NCBI RefSeq assembly: GCF_013201075.1
Contig: NZ_CP053712.1
Coordinates: forward strand, 1 to 64,000
DNA length: 64,000 nt
DNA from: Lichenicola cladoniae
Lineage (GTDB): Bacteria > Pseudomonadota > Alphaproteobacteria > Acetobacterales > Acetobacteraceae
Direction: 5' to 3'
The notes below the pieces were generated by a model. It searched no databases and was not told the origin of the DNA. It was given only the letters and a program-made list of their open reading frames with translations. Each line of letters opens with the position of its first letter. Positions within the stretch are counted from its first letter, which is position 1. This document shows positions 54,589-62,985 of the stretch, piece by piece. The position numbers and the translations under genes are program-made.

Positions 54589-55463
54589 ACGCCAACGACA
54601 CCGCGCTGGTGCTGATCGTCGATGACGAGAAGCAGATCCACCGCTTCCTGCGGCCTGCCCTCGAGGCGGTCGGTTATCGCACCCTGTCGGCATTCGACGG
54701 AGCGGAAGGGCTCCGGCTGGCCGCGTCGCAGACACCCGATATCGTCCTGCTCGATCTCGGGCTGCCGGACATGGATGGCAGGATCTTGCTCGTCCGGCTG
54801 CGCGCCTTCTCGCAGGTGCCGATCATCGTCCTGTCGGCGCGCGATCGCGAGGCGGAGAAGGTGGCGTCGCTTGATGCGGGTGCCGACGACTATGTCGAAA
54901 AGCCGTTCGGTCTCGGAGAACTGCTGGCGCGGCTGCGTGTAGTGCTGCGGCGGCATGAACAGCCGCCGGATACCAGGCAGGACGAAACGCTCGCCTGCGG
55001 GCCCATCACGCTCGACCCGGGCCGTCACGAAGTGCGGGTGGATGGCGAGAAGGTCACGCTCAGTCCCCGCGAATACCAGCTGCTGGCGATGATGATGCGC
55101 CATGCCGACAAGGTGCTGACCCACCGGCAATTGCTGACCGCGTTATGGGGACCGGCGCACGGCGCCAACGTGCAGTATCTTCGGGTCTATATCGGCCAGC
55201 TCAGGCACAAGCTCGGATCGGCGGTCGCCAAGATGATCGCGACGGAACCCAATGTCGGCTACCGGCTGATCTTGCGCGCCGGCCTGAACCAGGCGACGGG
55301 CACGACGGAGACTGTGCGGAGCCTATCGAGCGGTCTGTCCTCCGGCGCCGTCGATGCTGAACCGCGGGCGTCCTTTGTCGATCGACAGGCCCAGCCCGCG
55401 GTATTTGACCAAGTAGCGGATGCAGACAGACCTGCCCCCGTAGAAGTGGGCCGCCGGATATGA
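54585..55463 (+). CDS. kdpE: KdpE response regulator with IS-derived C-terminal tail
   Basis: An OmpR-family regulator: receiver with acidic pocket DDE near residue 12, phosphoacceptor D57 (VLLDLGLPDMDG) and the Lys of EKPFGLGELL, then a winged-helix domain (LSPREYQLLAMMMRHADKVL, ATEPNVGYRLILRA). Typical KdpE ends just after GYRL (about residue 228). Here the frame continues about 65 more residues, through unrelated sequence and into the IS3 end at 55429, to stop at 55463. The natural 3' end may therefore have been altered, though both functional domains are complete. Confidence 0.92.
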   Translation: MNANDTALVLIVDDEKQIHRFLRPALEAVGYRTLSAFDGAEGLRLAASQTPDIVLLDLGLPDMDGRILLVRLRAFSQVPIIVLSARDREAEKVASLDAGADDYVEKPFGLGELLARLRVVLRRHEQPPDTRQDETLACGPITLDPGRHEVRVDGEKVTLSPREYQLLAMMMRHADKVLTHRQLLTALWGPAHGANVQYLRVYIGQLRHKLGSAVAKMIATEPNVGYRLILRAGLNQATGTTETVRSLSSGLSSGAVDAEPRASFVDRQAQPAVFDQVADADRPAPVEVGRRI

Positions 55464-55491
55464 GAGTTCCGGGGCATATGGAGGGGATCAG

Positions 55492-55761
55492 ATGGGGCGC
55501 AAGCATCACAAGCCGGAGGAGATCGTCGGCAAGCTGCGGCAGGTCGAGGTGCTGACGGCACAGGGCAAGCCGGTGACTGAAGCGGTTCGGGCGATTGGGG
55601 TGACGGAGGCGACCTACTATCGGTGGCGCGCCGAGTATGGCGGCCTGAAGTTGGACCAGGTGAAGCAGCTGGAGCAGGAGAATGGCCGCCTGCGCCGGGC
55701 GGTAGCGGACCTGACGCTCGAGAAGCTGGTGTTGAAGGAAGCCGCGTTGGGAAACTACTAG
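55492..55761 (+). CDS. IS3-family transposase OrfA
   Basis: An 89-residue helix-turn-helix protein (MGRKHHKPEEIVGKLRQVEV, ATYYRWRAEYGGLKLDQVKQ) with a coiled LEQENGRLRRAV segment. orfB lies in the -1 frame relative to it, the usual arrangement for programmed frameshifting in IS3 elements. Confidence 0.9.
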   Translation: MGRKHHKPEEIVGKLRQVEVLTAQGKPVTEAVRAIGVTEATYYRWRAEYGGLKLDQVKQLEQENGRLRRAVADLTLEKLVLKEAALGNY

Positions 55762-55784
55762 GCGCTGCTCGTCGTCGGGCGTGC

Positions 55785-56654
55785 GTGCAGCACGTGACGG
55801 CGACGCCAGATGTCTCGGAGCGCTTTGCCTGCCGGGTGCTGGATCAGCACCGCTCGACGCAGCGCAAAATGCTTAAGACGGCTGACGACGAAGCAGCGCT
55901 GACAGCAACGATCATCGACCTGGCCCGGCAGTTCGGACGCTACGGATACAGGCGGATCACCGCGCTGCTGCGGGCGGAAGGCTGGTACACCAACTACAAG
56001 CGCGTGGAGCGGATCTGGCGTGCCGAGGGACTGAAGGTGCCGCAGCGGCATCCAAAGCGCGGGCGCCTGTGGCTGAACGACGGCTCCTGCGTACGGCTGC
56101 GGCCGGATCGAGCGAATCATGTGTGGGCTTATGACTTCGTGGAGGATCGAACCCGAGATGGTCGGAAGTTTCGTACGCTGAACGTGGTCGACGAGTTCAC
56201 CCGCGAAGCTTTAGCGATCCGTGCGGGGCGTCAGCTCAAGGCGACGGACGTGATCGACGTGCTGGCGGACCTGTTCATCACGCGCGGCACACCGGTGCAC
56301 ATCCGGTCGGACAACGGGCCGGAGTTTGCAGCGATCGCGGTGAAAGGCTGGATCACGGGTGTCGGTGCGAAGACCGCCTATATCGAGCCCGGCAGTCCGT
56401 GGGAGAACGGCTACGTGGAGAGCTTCAACGGCAAGTTCCGCGACGAGCTGCTGTCGTGCGAGATCTTCAACACGCTGGCGGAAGCCAAGGTGCTGATCGA
56501 GCAATGGCGTGTGCACTACAATACCGTTCGCCCGCATTCCTCCCTCGGCTACCGTCCACCAGCACCAGAAGTAGTGGTGCGAACGCTTCCCCCGCCAGTC
56601 AGCGATCCAGGCCCAACCGGCTCAGCTCAACACCAAACCCCTGCGTTCCACTAA
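55785..56654 (+). CDS. IS3-family transposase OrfB
   Basis: An integrase-type protein. The frame is open from 55623, so the functional product is probably an OrfA-OrfB frameshift fusion; a GTG at 55785 is the first plausible separate start. It contains YGYRRITALLRAEGWYTNYK, the rve domain with VWAYDFVEDRT (first Asp), HIRSDNGPEF (second Asp) and SPWENGYVESFNGKFRDELL (Glu), and the tail RPHSSLGYRPPAPE. All catalytic residues are present. Confidence 0.92.
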   Translation: MQHVTATPDVSERFACRVLDQHRSTQRKMLKTADDEAALTATIIDLARQFGRYGYRRITALLRAEGWYTNYKRVERIWRAEGLKVPQRHPKRGRLWLNDGSCVRLRPDRANHVWAYDFVEDRTRDGRKFRTLNVVDEFTREALAIRAGRQLKATDVIDVLADLFITRGTPVHIRSDNGPEFAAIAVKGWITGVGAKTAYIEPGSPWENGYVESFNGKFRDELLSCEIFNTLAEAKVLIEQWRVHYNTVRPHSSLGYRPPAPEVVVRTLPPPVSDPGPTGSAQHQTPAFH

Positions 56655-56687
56655 CATTCACCTCGGATCACTCGATGGGGGCTGGTC

Positions 56688-57392
56688 AGAGTGGCGGGTC
56701 CGCAATCCCGAGGTGGCGGCTGCCTACCGCGCTTCTTCCCAACCTCGATGGCCGGGACCATCCGAACCGGCGGGACGGCTGCTGGTTTACGCAGAGCAAG
56801 GTCTCGGCGACAGCATCCAGTTCTGCCGATATGTACCAATAGCGGCAGCGTTGGGACTTAACGTGACCCTACAGGTGCAGTCGCCGCTTGTGCGGCTGTG
56901 TCGCAGCCTTGGACCCAACATCACCGTCTTGGCTCAGGGACAGACTCCGCCTCGCGTCGATTTCCAGATTCCCATGCTGAGCCTACCGGCCGCCTTCGCC
57001 ACGTCGGTGCAAACCATCCCCACTGCAGTTCCTTACCTCCAGCCGGAAGCGGTAGACATCGAGCAATGGGCGGCACATCCCGCCGTGAAGCAGGGGAAAG
57101 GTCTGCGGGTAGGTCTGGTCTGGTCGGGCAATCCGCAACATGGGCTGGCGCAGCTCAGGACCGTCGATCGGCAACGATCGCTTGATCCCTCCCTCTTCCA
57201 GCCTCTTTTGAACATACCTAATGTCACGTTGTTCAGTCTGCAGAAGGGCGGTCGCCTTCCCAAGACCCTGCCGCTCATCGATCTCATGCCGGGCGTTGCC
57301 GATATGGCGGACACCGCTGCGCTGATCGCCAATCTGGATCTGGTAATCTCGGTGGATACGTCCGTTGCCCACCTTGCGGCTGCCCTAGCTAA
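56688..57392 (+). pseudogene. TPR-type glycosyltransferase fragment
   Basis: Open on both sides: it begins at the IS3 border (SEWRVRNPEVAAAYRASSQP) and ends about 57390 after SVDTSVAHLAAALANV, where the relaxase region begins. LLVYAEQGLGDSIQFCRYVP, RVGLVWSGNPQHGLAQ, LFSLQKGGRLPKTLPLIDLM and IANLDLVISVDTSVAHLAAA are typical of the heptosyltransferase-like (GT9) domain that follows tetratricopeptide repeats in bacterial proteins. Both the repeats and the end of the GT domain are missing, so it is not functional. Confidence 0.78.
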
Positions 57393-57404
57393 TGTACGAT
57401 TACC

Positions 57405-60400
57405 TCACATTCGTAGGCGCGGCCCTCTCGACTGCGTCTGTCGCGAAGCCGCTTGGTTCTCCCGGCTTCGTCGATCAGCGTCAGCCTGCCAGCCTGCCGC
57501 AACACGATGCAGTTCCGCGCCTGACATGACAGCGACCTCCTGCCGCATCCGTTTCTCGGCCACCGCCTCGGGCTCGCTCGCAGCCAACCCGCGCGCCTGA
57601 GCCTGCTGCCATCCGGCCTTCCGTGCTCGCAATAGCTCTGTGCGGATCGCCGCGAGCTCGCGCTCCTGCCGCACCTGCTCCTGCCTCTGGCGGATGCGCG
57701 TAGCCATCTCCCGGAACAGCGGCCCGGCCGCGCCAAGCGCCTGCTCCACCTTCTCCCGAAGCCGAGGCACGGCCGCCTGCAGCTGGGCAACCACCCCGCC
57801 CTGCTGCCGAACCGCGTCCCGCAGCCCCTGCGCCATCCCCGCAACCTGCTCGGCGACGGTTTTCCGCCGCAGGCTGTGACGCAGCGTGGTCTTCTCCAGT
57901 CCCTCGGCCTGCCGCTGTTCCGCAGGCTGCAGTCCCGCCTGCAGCGCCCGCACAGCCCCGTGCCGCACGTCCCGTGCCCGCTCCAGGAACGCCAGCGCGT
58001 TCTCCTTCTCCGGCGCCCGCGCCAAGTTCCGCCCCATGTTTGCCCAGACGTCCGCTTCGCGGATGATCCGCATGTCGCCGAGCGGCCGGCGGCCCATGAT
58101 CTCCTGCCGCTCCGCCCCATCCGAGGTTACCAGATACGTCGCCTGCCGGTGCCGGCTGGCCTGGGTGTAGGCCTTGTAGGCATTCACGTGCCGGGTGCCG
58201 GCCGGCATCGCCTCGATGTGCTCGCTGCTGGTCAGGCCCTGGGTCGCGTCGATCGACAACACGTCGCCGTAGCTCAGCCGAATACGCCGGCTCTCGACAT
58301 CGCGCAGCGTGTCCCACTTCACCACGCCTTCACGACCCTGGGCGTTGCGCAGCGTGACGCCAGCCGCCGCGATCGCGCACACCTCCAGCACCGAACCATT
58401 GTTGCCGATGATGCCGCGGCTGCGGTCTGGATAGGCCGCGTTCGTGCGCGCAAACAGCCGCACGCGATCGCCGACAGCAAGCGGCAGGTCAAAGGCGACG
58501 TCATTCTGATCGGCCGCCTGCAGCACCACCTGGTCGGGCCTGAGTTCGCCCGCTGCCCGACGATGAACCCGGATCGCTGCCGCGATCTCCCGCGCATCGG
58601 CATTGGTCGGCGCGCTGACGCTCAGCGTGTACGCCGGATCATGCGCATTGGCCTGCCGCCGCGCCTGCCATAGCGCAGCGACGTACTCGACCGCTTCCCG
58701 ATATCCGCCCGGCACGATCTGCGCAGTGCCGTCTTCGCGCTTCCGTGCCAGCGCCTCTGCCGCCTGACCTTCACGGAACAGCAGGCTGGTCTTACGCTCC
58801 TGCTCGGTCTGCTGCCGAACGGTGGAAAGCAGCTCCGGAACTGCCTCCGGCCCGAGCGCCTGGCGCAGCAGGTCGATGACCGCGCCGGCCTCGATCGACC
58901 GGCACTGCTTCGGATCTCCGACCGCCACCAGCTGGAAGCCGTGCTCCTTCTGCAGCCGCAGCAGGTCGAGCAGCTGGCGGGTGCCGAGCAGCCCGAGCTC
59001 ATCGACCACCACCACGCTCTGCCGGTCGAGGCTGATCTGCTGGCGTGTCGCCCGGTCGAGGAACACCGACATCGCCGCCTGCCTTTCGGGCGCGATGCCG
59101 GCCTTCTGCAGGTCTTCCGACTGCCGCCACGCCAGTGCTGCGCCATAAACGGTGCGACCCTCTGCCGCCCAGGCGTCGACCAACGGAGACAGCAGCGTCG
59201 ACTTGCCGGCGCCGGCGACGCCGATCGCGACCTCAAGCCGGCCACCCTGCCCCAGCCGGTCCATCACCGCGCGCTGCTTCTGGCCGTGCTCGCTGGTGAA
59301 GTCGTAGTCGCTGCGGTCGACCGCGGCATCGATCGCGCCGGCCGCCAGTGCACCGCTTCGGTCGGCCGCCGCTGATTGCGCCAGCGCTACCAGCTCCTCT
59401 TCGCGGGCCGCGTGCAGCGTCGTCGTGAGCTTGACCGCTTCCTGGCCGCGCGCATCCGTCACGACGCCCCAGATGAGCCCGGCCTCCTGCCCGTCATGCC
59501 GCACGCCGCGCTGCGCGAAGGCGCGCGTCACCGCGCTGATATCCTGCGGTCCCTCGATGCCGCTCGCTACCAGCGCCCGCGCCGCCGCCACACGCGCATC
59601 CGCGCCATCCAGAACAGAGTGTCGTTGCCACTGCCGGTCGAGCAGATCGCGCCCGACCTCGAAGGCGTGCTCGAGCCGCTCGGCGCGGTCCGGCATCGCC
59701 TGCGCTGCCTCGGGTCGCAGCACGCTGTCATGTTGCCATGCGAGTTCGCGGGCTTGGCGCTGCCATGATGGCCAGTCGCTCTGGTCGTCCTGCTTCACCT
59801 GCTTCGCGTCGCCCTGAATGCCCTGCTTGGCCAAGCCGACCTTCCGATCGGCATCCAGGCTGTCCCAGTCCAGCCCGAGCCCGCGCGCATAGATCCGTGC
59901 CGCCTCGGTGCCGTTGCGCGTGCGCTTGGAAAAGGCATCCCGCGCCTGACTCGGAATGGCCGTCACCCGGGCCGCACCCGTTTCCGGATCCAGCGCCATC
60001 TCGATCCCATGCCGGCGCAGGTTGGTAGCGAGATAGGCATGGTAGGTGGCGCCGAACTCCTTGATGCATCCCTCGAGCCGCTGCAGGTCGAGACCCCCGA
60101 TCCGACCTTCCTCGGTCAGCACGACGTTCGGGATGGCAACATGGGTGTGCAGCTGCGGATCGCCGGCCACCTTCATGGTCACCAGCTGCGTGTAGGACTC
60201 GCCAGTGGTGCGATCGATGCGTGGCACCTCGACCGTCGGCCGGCTGGTGTAGTGGTCGAACCGCACCCACGCGATCCGCCCCGGGTCGTGGCCGTCCCGA
60301 CCCGCTTTGCCTTTGCGAGCGCGGCCGATTTCCGTCTCAACGTACTCGAGTGCTGAACCGACGGCATCGCGGTGCGCCTGCATGACGATGTTCCGCTCGG

Positions 60401-61055
60401 CCTCGGTCGGCGCGAACGCCCAGGCCAGCGAAACCGACTTGTCGGCCGACCAGCACAGGTCGATGTAGCCGATGCGGGCTCGGGTGGCTGACAGCGCCTG
60501 CGCCAGCGGCGCCAGCCGCAGTTCGGCTCCGTCCGCCCGGCGGCCGGCCTGGATGTGAGCAAGCTCCTCTGCGGAGGCGTCGCGCTTGGTCGGGACGCCA
60601 TACAAGGCGAGCAGCCGCTTGGCGGTGCTGCCCGGCATGGCTTCACTCAGCGCTTCCCCGTTCGCCCGTCGCCCGGCCGCGACATGCTCGATCTCCCCGG
60701 CCGACGGCACACGAGCCGCATCCAAGCCCAGAAGTTCAGCCAGGCTCTCAGTCGCCTTCTGGACCTGCTTGCCAGCGATCGGCGCGCCGTCCGTGCGGTT
60801 ACCGCTGAGCAGCTGGGCGATCTCGTCCCGCGTCGGCGCCCGGTTCGGATCCAGGTTGAGCAGTTCGACCAGGCGCGGATCCAGATCGCGCCGCGGCTCC
60901 GCCACCGTCACATCCGGTGTCTGTGCCTGCAGACCTTCCTGGTAGTACTGCGCGAGATCAGCCTGGGCCGGCGACAGCGTCTGCTCGAGCAGATGATCGG
61001 CCATGCCTGCTGCCGAGGATGGCGCGCCGGCGGCTCCGGTTCGGTAGGTAAGCAT
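57405..61055 (-). CDS. traA: MobF-type conjugative relaxase/helicase
   Basis: A 1216-residue TrwC/TraI-like protein. The tyrosine pair YY37-38 is the likely nicking site, and the metal-binding region FDHYTSR (266-272) with GDPQLHTHVAIPN (His303, His305) is intact. A helicase domain follows with Walker A GVAGAGKST (612-620), VVVDELGLLG and GDPKQCRSIEAGA. The C-terminal 250 residues are helical and charged. Residues 64-179 contain three related segments ending in GxRxxG, which are unusual. It nicks oriT and unwinds plasmid DNA for transfer. It starts 1 bp after the upstream small gene. The last residues abut a foreign fragment, so the extreme C-terminus may be altered. Confidence 0.9.
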   Translation of the reverse strand: MLTYRTGAAGAPSSAAGMADHLLEQTLSPAQADLAQYYQEGLQAQTPDVTVAEPRRDLDPRLVELLNLDPNRAPTRDEIAQLLSGNRTDGAPIAGKQVQKATESLAELLGLDAARVPSAGEIEHVAAGRRANGEALSEAMPGSTAKRLLALYGVPTKRDASAEELAHIQAGRRADGAELRLAPLAQALSATRARIGYIDLCWSADKSVSLAWAFAPTEAERNIVMQAHRDAVGSALEYVETEIGRARKGKAGRDGHDPGRIAWVRFDHYTSRPTVEVPRIDRTTGESYTQLVTMKVAGDPQLHTHVAIPNVVLTEEGRIGGLDLQRLEGCIKEFGATYHAYLATNLRRHGIEMALDPETGAARVTAIPSQARDAFSKRTRNGTEAARIYARGLGLDWDSLDADRKVGLAKQGIQGDAKQVKQDDQSDWPSWQRQARELAWQHDSVLRPEAAQAMPDRAERLEHAFEVGRDLLDRQWQRHSVLDGADARVAAARALVASGIEGPQDISAVTRAFAQRGVRHDGQEAGLIWGVVTDARGQEAVKLTTTLHAAREEELVALAQSAAADRSGALAAGAIDAAVDRSDYDFTSEHGQKQRAVMDRLGQGGRLEVAIGVAGAGKSTLLSPLVDAWAAEGRTVYGAALAWRQSEDLQKAGIAPERQAAMSVFLDRATRQQISLDRQSVVVVDELGLLGTRQLLDLLRLQKEHGFQLVAVGDPKQCRSIEAGAVIDLLRQALGPEAVPELLSTVRQQTEQERKTSLLFREGQAAEALARKREDGTAQIVPGGYREAVEYVAALWQARRQANAHDPAYTLSVSAPTNADAREIAAAIRVHRRAAGELRPDQVVLQAADQNDVAFDLPLAVGDRVRLFARTNAAYPDRSRGIIGNNGSVLEVCAIAAAGVTLRNAQGREGVVKWDTLRDVESRRIRLSYGDVLSIDATQGLTSSEHIEAMPAGTRHVNAYKAYTQASRHRQATYLVTSDGAERQEIMGRRPLGDMRIIREADVWANMGRNLARAPEKENALAFLERARDVRHGAVRALQAGLQPAEQRQAEGLEKTTLRHSLRRKTVAEQVAGMAQGLRDAVRQQGGVVAQLQAAVPRLREKVEQALGAAGPLFREMATRIRQRQEQVRQERELAAIRTELLRARKAGWQQAQARGLAASEPEAVAEKRMRQEVAVMSGAELHRVAAGWQADADRRSRENQAASRQTQSRGPRLRM

Positions 61056-61056
61056 T

Positions 61057-61362
61057 CTACAGCCCGGCTAGCGCCGCCTGCAGGCTTTGCGTGACAGCGG
61101 CGCCGACCTCTGTCGGCAATTGTGCCAGCGTGCGCTGCACACTGTTCAGCGAGGTCATCTGCTCCCGCAAACCAGACGCCACCTCGGCCAGCGCATCGCT
61201 CAGGATACTGGTCTTTGGTTCCGGTGCTGCCGCAGCTACGAGAAGCTCCTGGAGCATTTTGCTGTGCGTCTGCTGTGTCTCCACCACCATCTGCAGGCCT
61301 TGGGTCAGGCGCTCGATCGCAAGCCGAAGCCGCGCCAAATCGTCTTGCCGGTCGTCCGCCAT
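61057..61362 (-). CDS. small coiled-coil plasmid protein upstream of the relaxase
   Basis: 101 residues from the ATG at 61362 (MADDRQDDLARLRLAIERLT). It is nearly all helical with a heptad character (GLQMVVETQQTHSKMLQELL, LREQMTSLNSVQRTLAQLPT), so it probably forms a coiled coil. Its stop is one base from the relaxase start, implying translational coupling. The place fits a relaxosome accessory protein, but I recognise no family. A longer frame from 61497 crosses the intergenic region and is not preferred. Confidence 0.6.
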   Translation of the reverse strand: MADDRQDDLARLRLAIERLTQGLQMVVETQQTHSKMLQELLVAAAAPEPKTSILSDALAEVASGLREQMTSLNSVQRTLAQLPTEVGAAVTQSLQAALAGL

Positions 61363-61538
61363 CTGCTTGCATCCCGTCTCGTCGATGGGCACAATCATGG
61401 CACATGATCCGCCACGAGAAAGCACCAAAGGTGCCTTGGTCTGTAGAAGACTGCTGACCTTCCAATTGTCCCGTGTCTGGGTAAGGTTCATGCTCAAGAA
61501 GGTCGATCACGGTCCTGGATGGAGACCACAGGAAGCGG
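61363..61538. other. divergent plasmid intergenic region, candidate oriT
   Basis: A 176-bp gap between the relaxase unit and the rightward operon. It has a short perfect inverted repeat GCACC-AAA-GGTGC at 61422-61434. MobF origins of transfer normally lie beside the relaxase gene and contain such repeats near the nick site. No nick consensus can be named from sequence alone. Confidence 0.35.
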
Positions 61539-62117
61539 ATGGCACGCAAGAAAACGGCCCTGAAGGGCTTCATGCAGGACATTGAGGCAGCCCGTGCTGA
61601 AAGCGGGCGCAACACCCTCGCAGCCTGGTTTCGGGCCCATCATGACGAGCTCCTGGCCGAGCTTGGCGGCCGACCAATTGAGTGGGACCTCTACCTGGCC
61701 GTGTTCACCAAGCGCGGTCTCAAGGACGCCAACGGCAACACCCCGACCAGGAACACAGCGAGCAAAACCTGGCACCGGGTTCAGAGCGCCATCGCCGCGG
61801 ACCAGGCACGCAAGCAAGCCCGAGCGTCCGCTGTGCCCGCACTTGCCGCGAACGAAATCGCGCCAGGCGTCCGACATCTGGAACCAGTCACGTCAGGCCA
61901 GAGCGATGTCACGCCAGAGCCGGCGCGACCCAGGCTGAAGCTCGACATCAGGCCATCTCGACCGCTGATGGACGCGCCACCCCAGGATCAAGCCGCCTCC
62001 AAACCACTCGCGCCCCAAGCAGAGGCTGCGAGGCTGGTAGACGCCCAGGAGCAGATCCGGCGCACGCTCGACGCCCTCGACAGCAAGCGGACCCCAATGC
62101 CTCGGATCGTTCGATGA
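61539..62117 (+). CDS. hypothetical plasmid protein
   Basis: 192 residues. The N-terminal 90 residues are basic and helical (MARKKTALKGFMQDIEAARA, LAELGGRPIEWDLYLAVFTK, NTASKTWHRVQSAI), compatible with DNA binding. The remainder is a Pro/Ala-rich flexible tail. It starts the rightward operon facing away from the relaxase, so a role in mobilisation or plasmid maintenance is likely but unproved. I recognise no named family. Confidence 0.65.
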   Translation: MARKKTALKGFMQDIEAARAESGRNTLAAWFRAHHDELLAELGGRPIEWDLYLAVFTKRGLKDANGNTPTRNTASKTWHRVQSAIAADQARKQARASAVPALAANEIAPGVRHLEPVTSGQSDVTPEPARPRLKLDIRPSRPLMDAPPQDQAASKPLAPQAEAARLVDAQEQIRRTLDALDSKRTPMPRIVR

Positions 62118-62223
62118 TGAAGGCTGACGCACAAACCAGACGCTTTGAACTGGTTCACGAAGCCCATCCCCGTTCGCGCCGAGTATCGCCACGATGACCC
62201 TGGACGACAGAAAGGAGGCCAGC

Positions 62224-62985
62224 ATGGCCAAGCCAGCACCCACCGTTTCGACGCAAATTCCAAGTTTCATTGTGCCACTCGGTCGCGGCGGCCGTGGCAA
62301 GACCTGGTGGATCCGCTGGGTCGTGGAGCGCGCGCAAAGTCAGGGCAGAGAGATCGTGGTCGCCGACGCGGACCGCACCAATGCGACCCTCTCGGCCTAT
62401 TTCGAGGGTGTCGTGTCACCGCCCTCCGCTGACGATCGCGACGTGCGTGAATGGCTGGCCGCCTTTGTCGAACAGCAGATCGAGAGCCGGTTCACCTCCG
62501 TCCTGGACTTCGGCGGCGGGGATCTTATCCTCAAGCGGGTTGCCCGAGAAATCGGTCTGGTCGACTTCCTGCTCGAGCACGGTATCCGGCCGATTGCGGT
62601 GCATCTCATCGGTCCCGATCGCGACGACCTTGCCTACCTCCAGGAGGTCGAGCGGGACGGTGTGTTCGCCCCCGAAGCAACCATTCTGGTGCTCAACGAG
62701 GCGCTGGTGTCGCCGCACAAAACGGCTGCCACGGCATTTGCGGAAACAGTGCGGTCGCATCCGATCCTCGAGCAGACGGTCGCTCGCGGTGCCCGCCTGG
62801 TCACCATGCCGCGCCTTGAGCCGGCGAGCGAAATCGACATGCGCCGGTTGACGTTCGCCGCCGCCGAAGCTGGCCGGGTCAAACCGGGACAGGATCCGAT
62901 CGGTCCGTGGAAGCGCCAGCAGATCGCCCTGTGGCGGCGCAGCATGGAAGAGGCCTTTGCTCCCGTGGCGGACTGGCTGCCGTGA
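62224..62985 (+). CDS. P-loop ATPase of plasmid transfer (TraL/ParA-like)
   Basis: 253 residues from the ATG at 62224, set by an AAGGAGG site 7 bp upstream. The P-loop is GRGGRGKTWW, a ParA/MinD-like motif without the usual signature Lys, followed by VVADADRTNATLS (deviant second motif) and LDFGGGDLILK (Walker B position). The pattern resembles plasmid TraL-type ATPases. It sits in an operon with a membrane protein whose start overlaps its stop. The function (cargo positioning or transfer) is inferred from plasmid context. Confidence 0.72.
   Translation: MAKPAPTVSTQIPSFIVPLGRGGRGKTWWIRWVVERAQSQGREIVVADADRTNATLSAYFEGVVSPPSADDRDVREWLAAFVEQQIESRFTSVLDFGGGDLILKRVAREIGLVDFLLEHGIRPIAVHLIGPDRDDLAYLQEVERDGVFAPEATILVLNEALVSPHKTAATAFAETVRSHPILEQTVARGARLVTMPRLEPASEIDMRRLTFAAAEAGRVKPGQDPIGPWKRQQIALWRRSMEEAFAPVADWLP

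Larger units (their letters stand above)
55429..56687 (+). mobile_element. IS3-family element, complete
   Basis: The ends GACCTGCCCCCGTAGAAGTG and, inverted, GACCAGCCCCCATCGAGTGA enclose orfA and orfB. No clear 3-4 bp duplication is visible at the flanks. The truncated relative at 19195-19650 shares the same left end. Confidence 0.88.
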
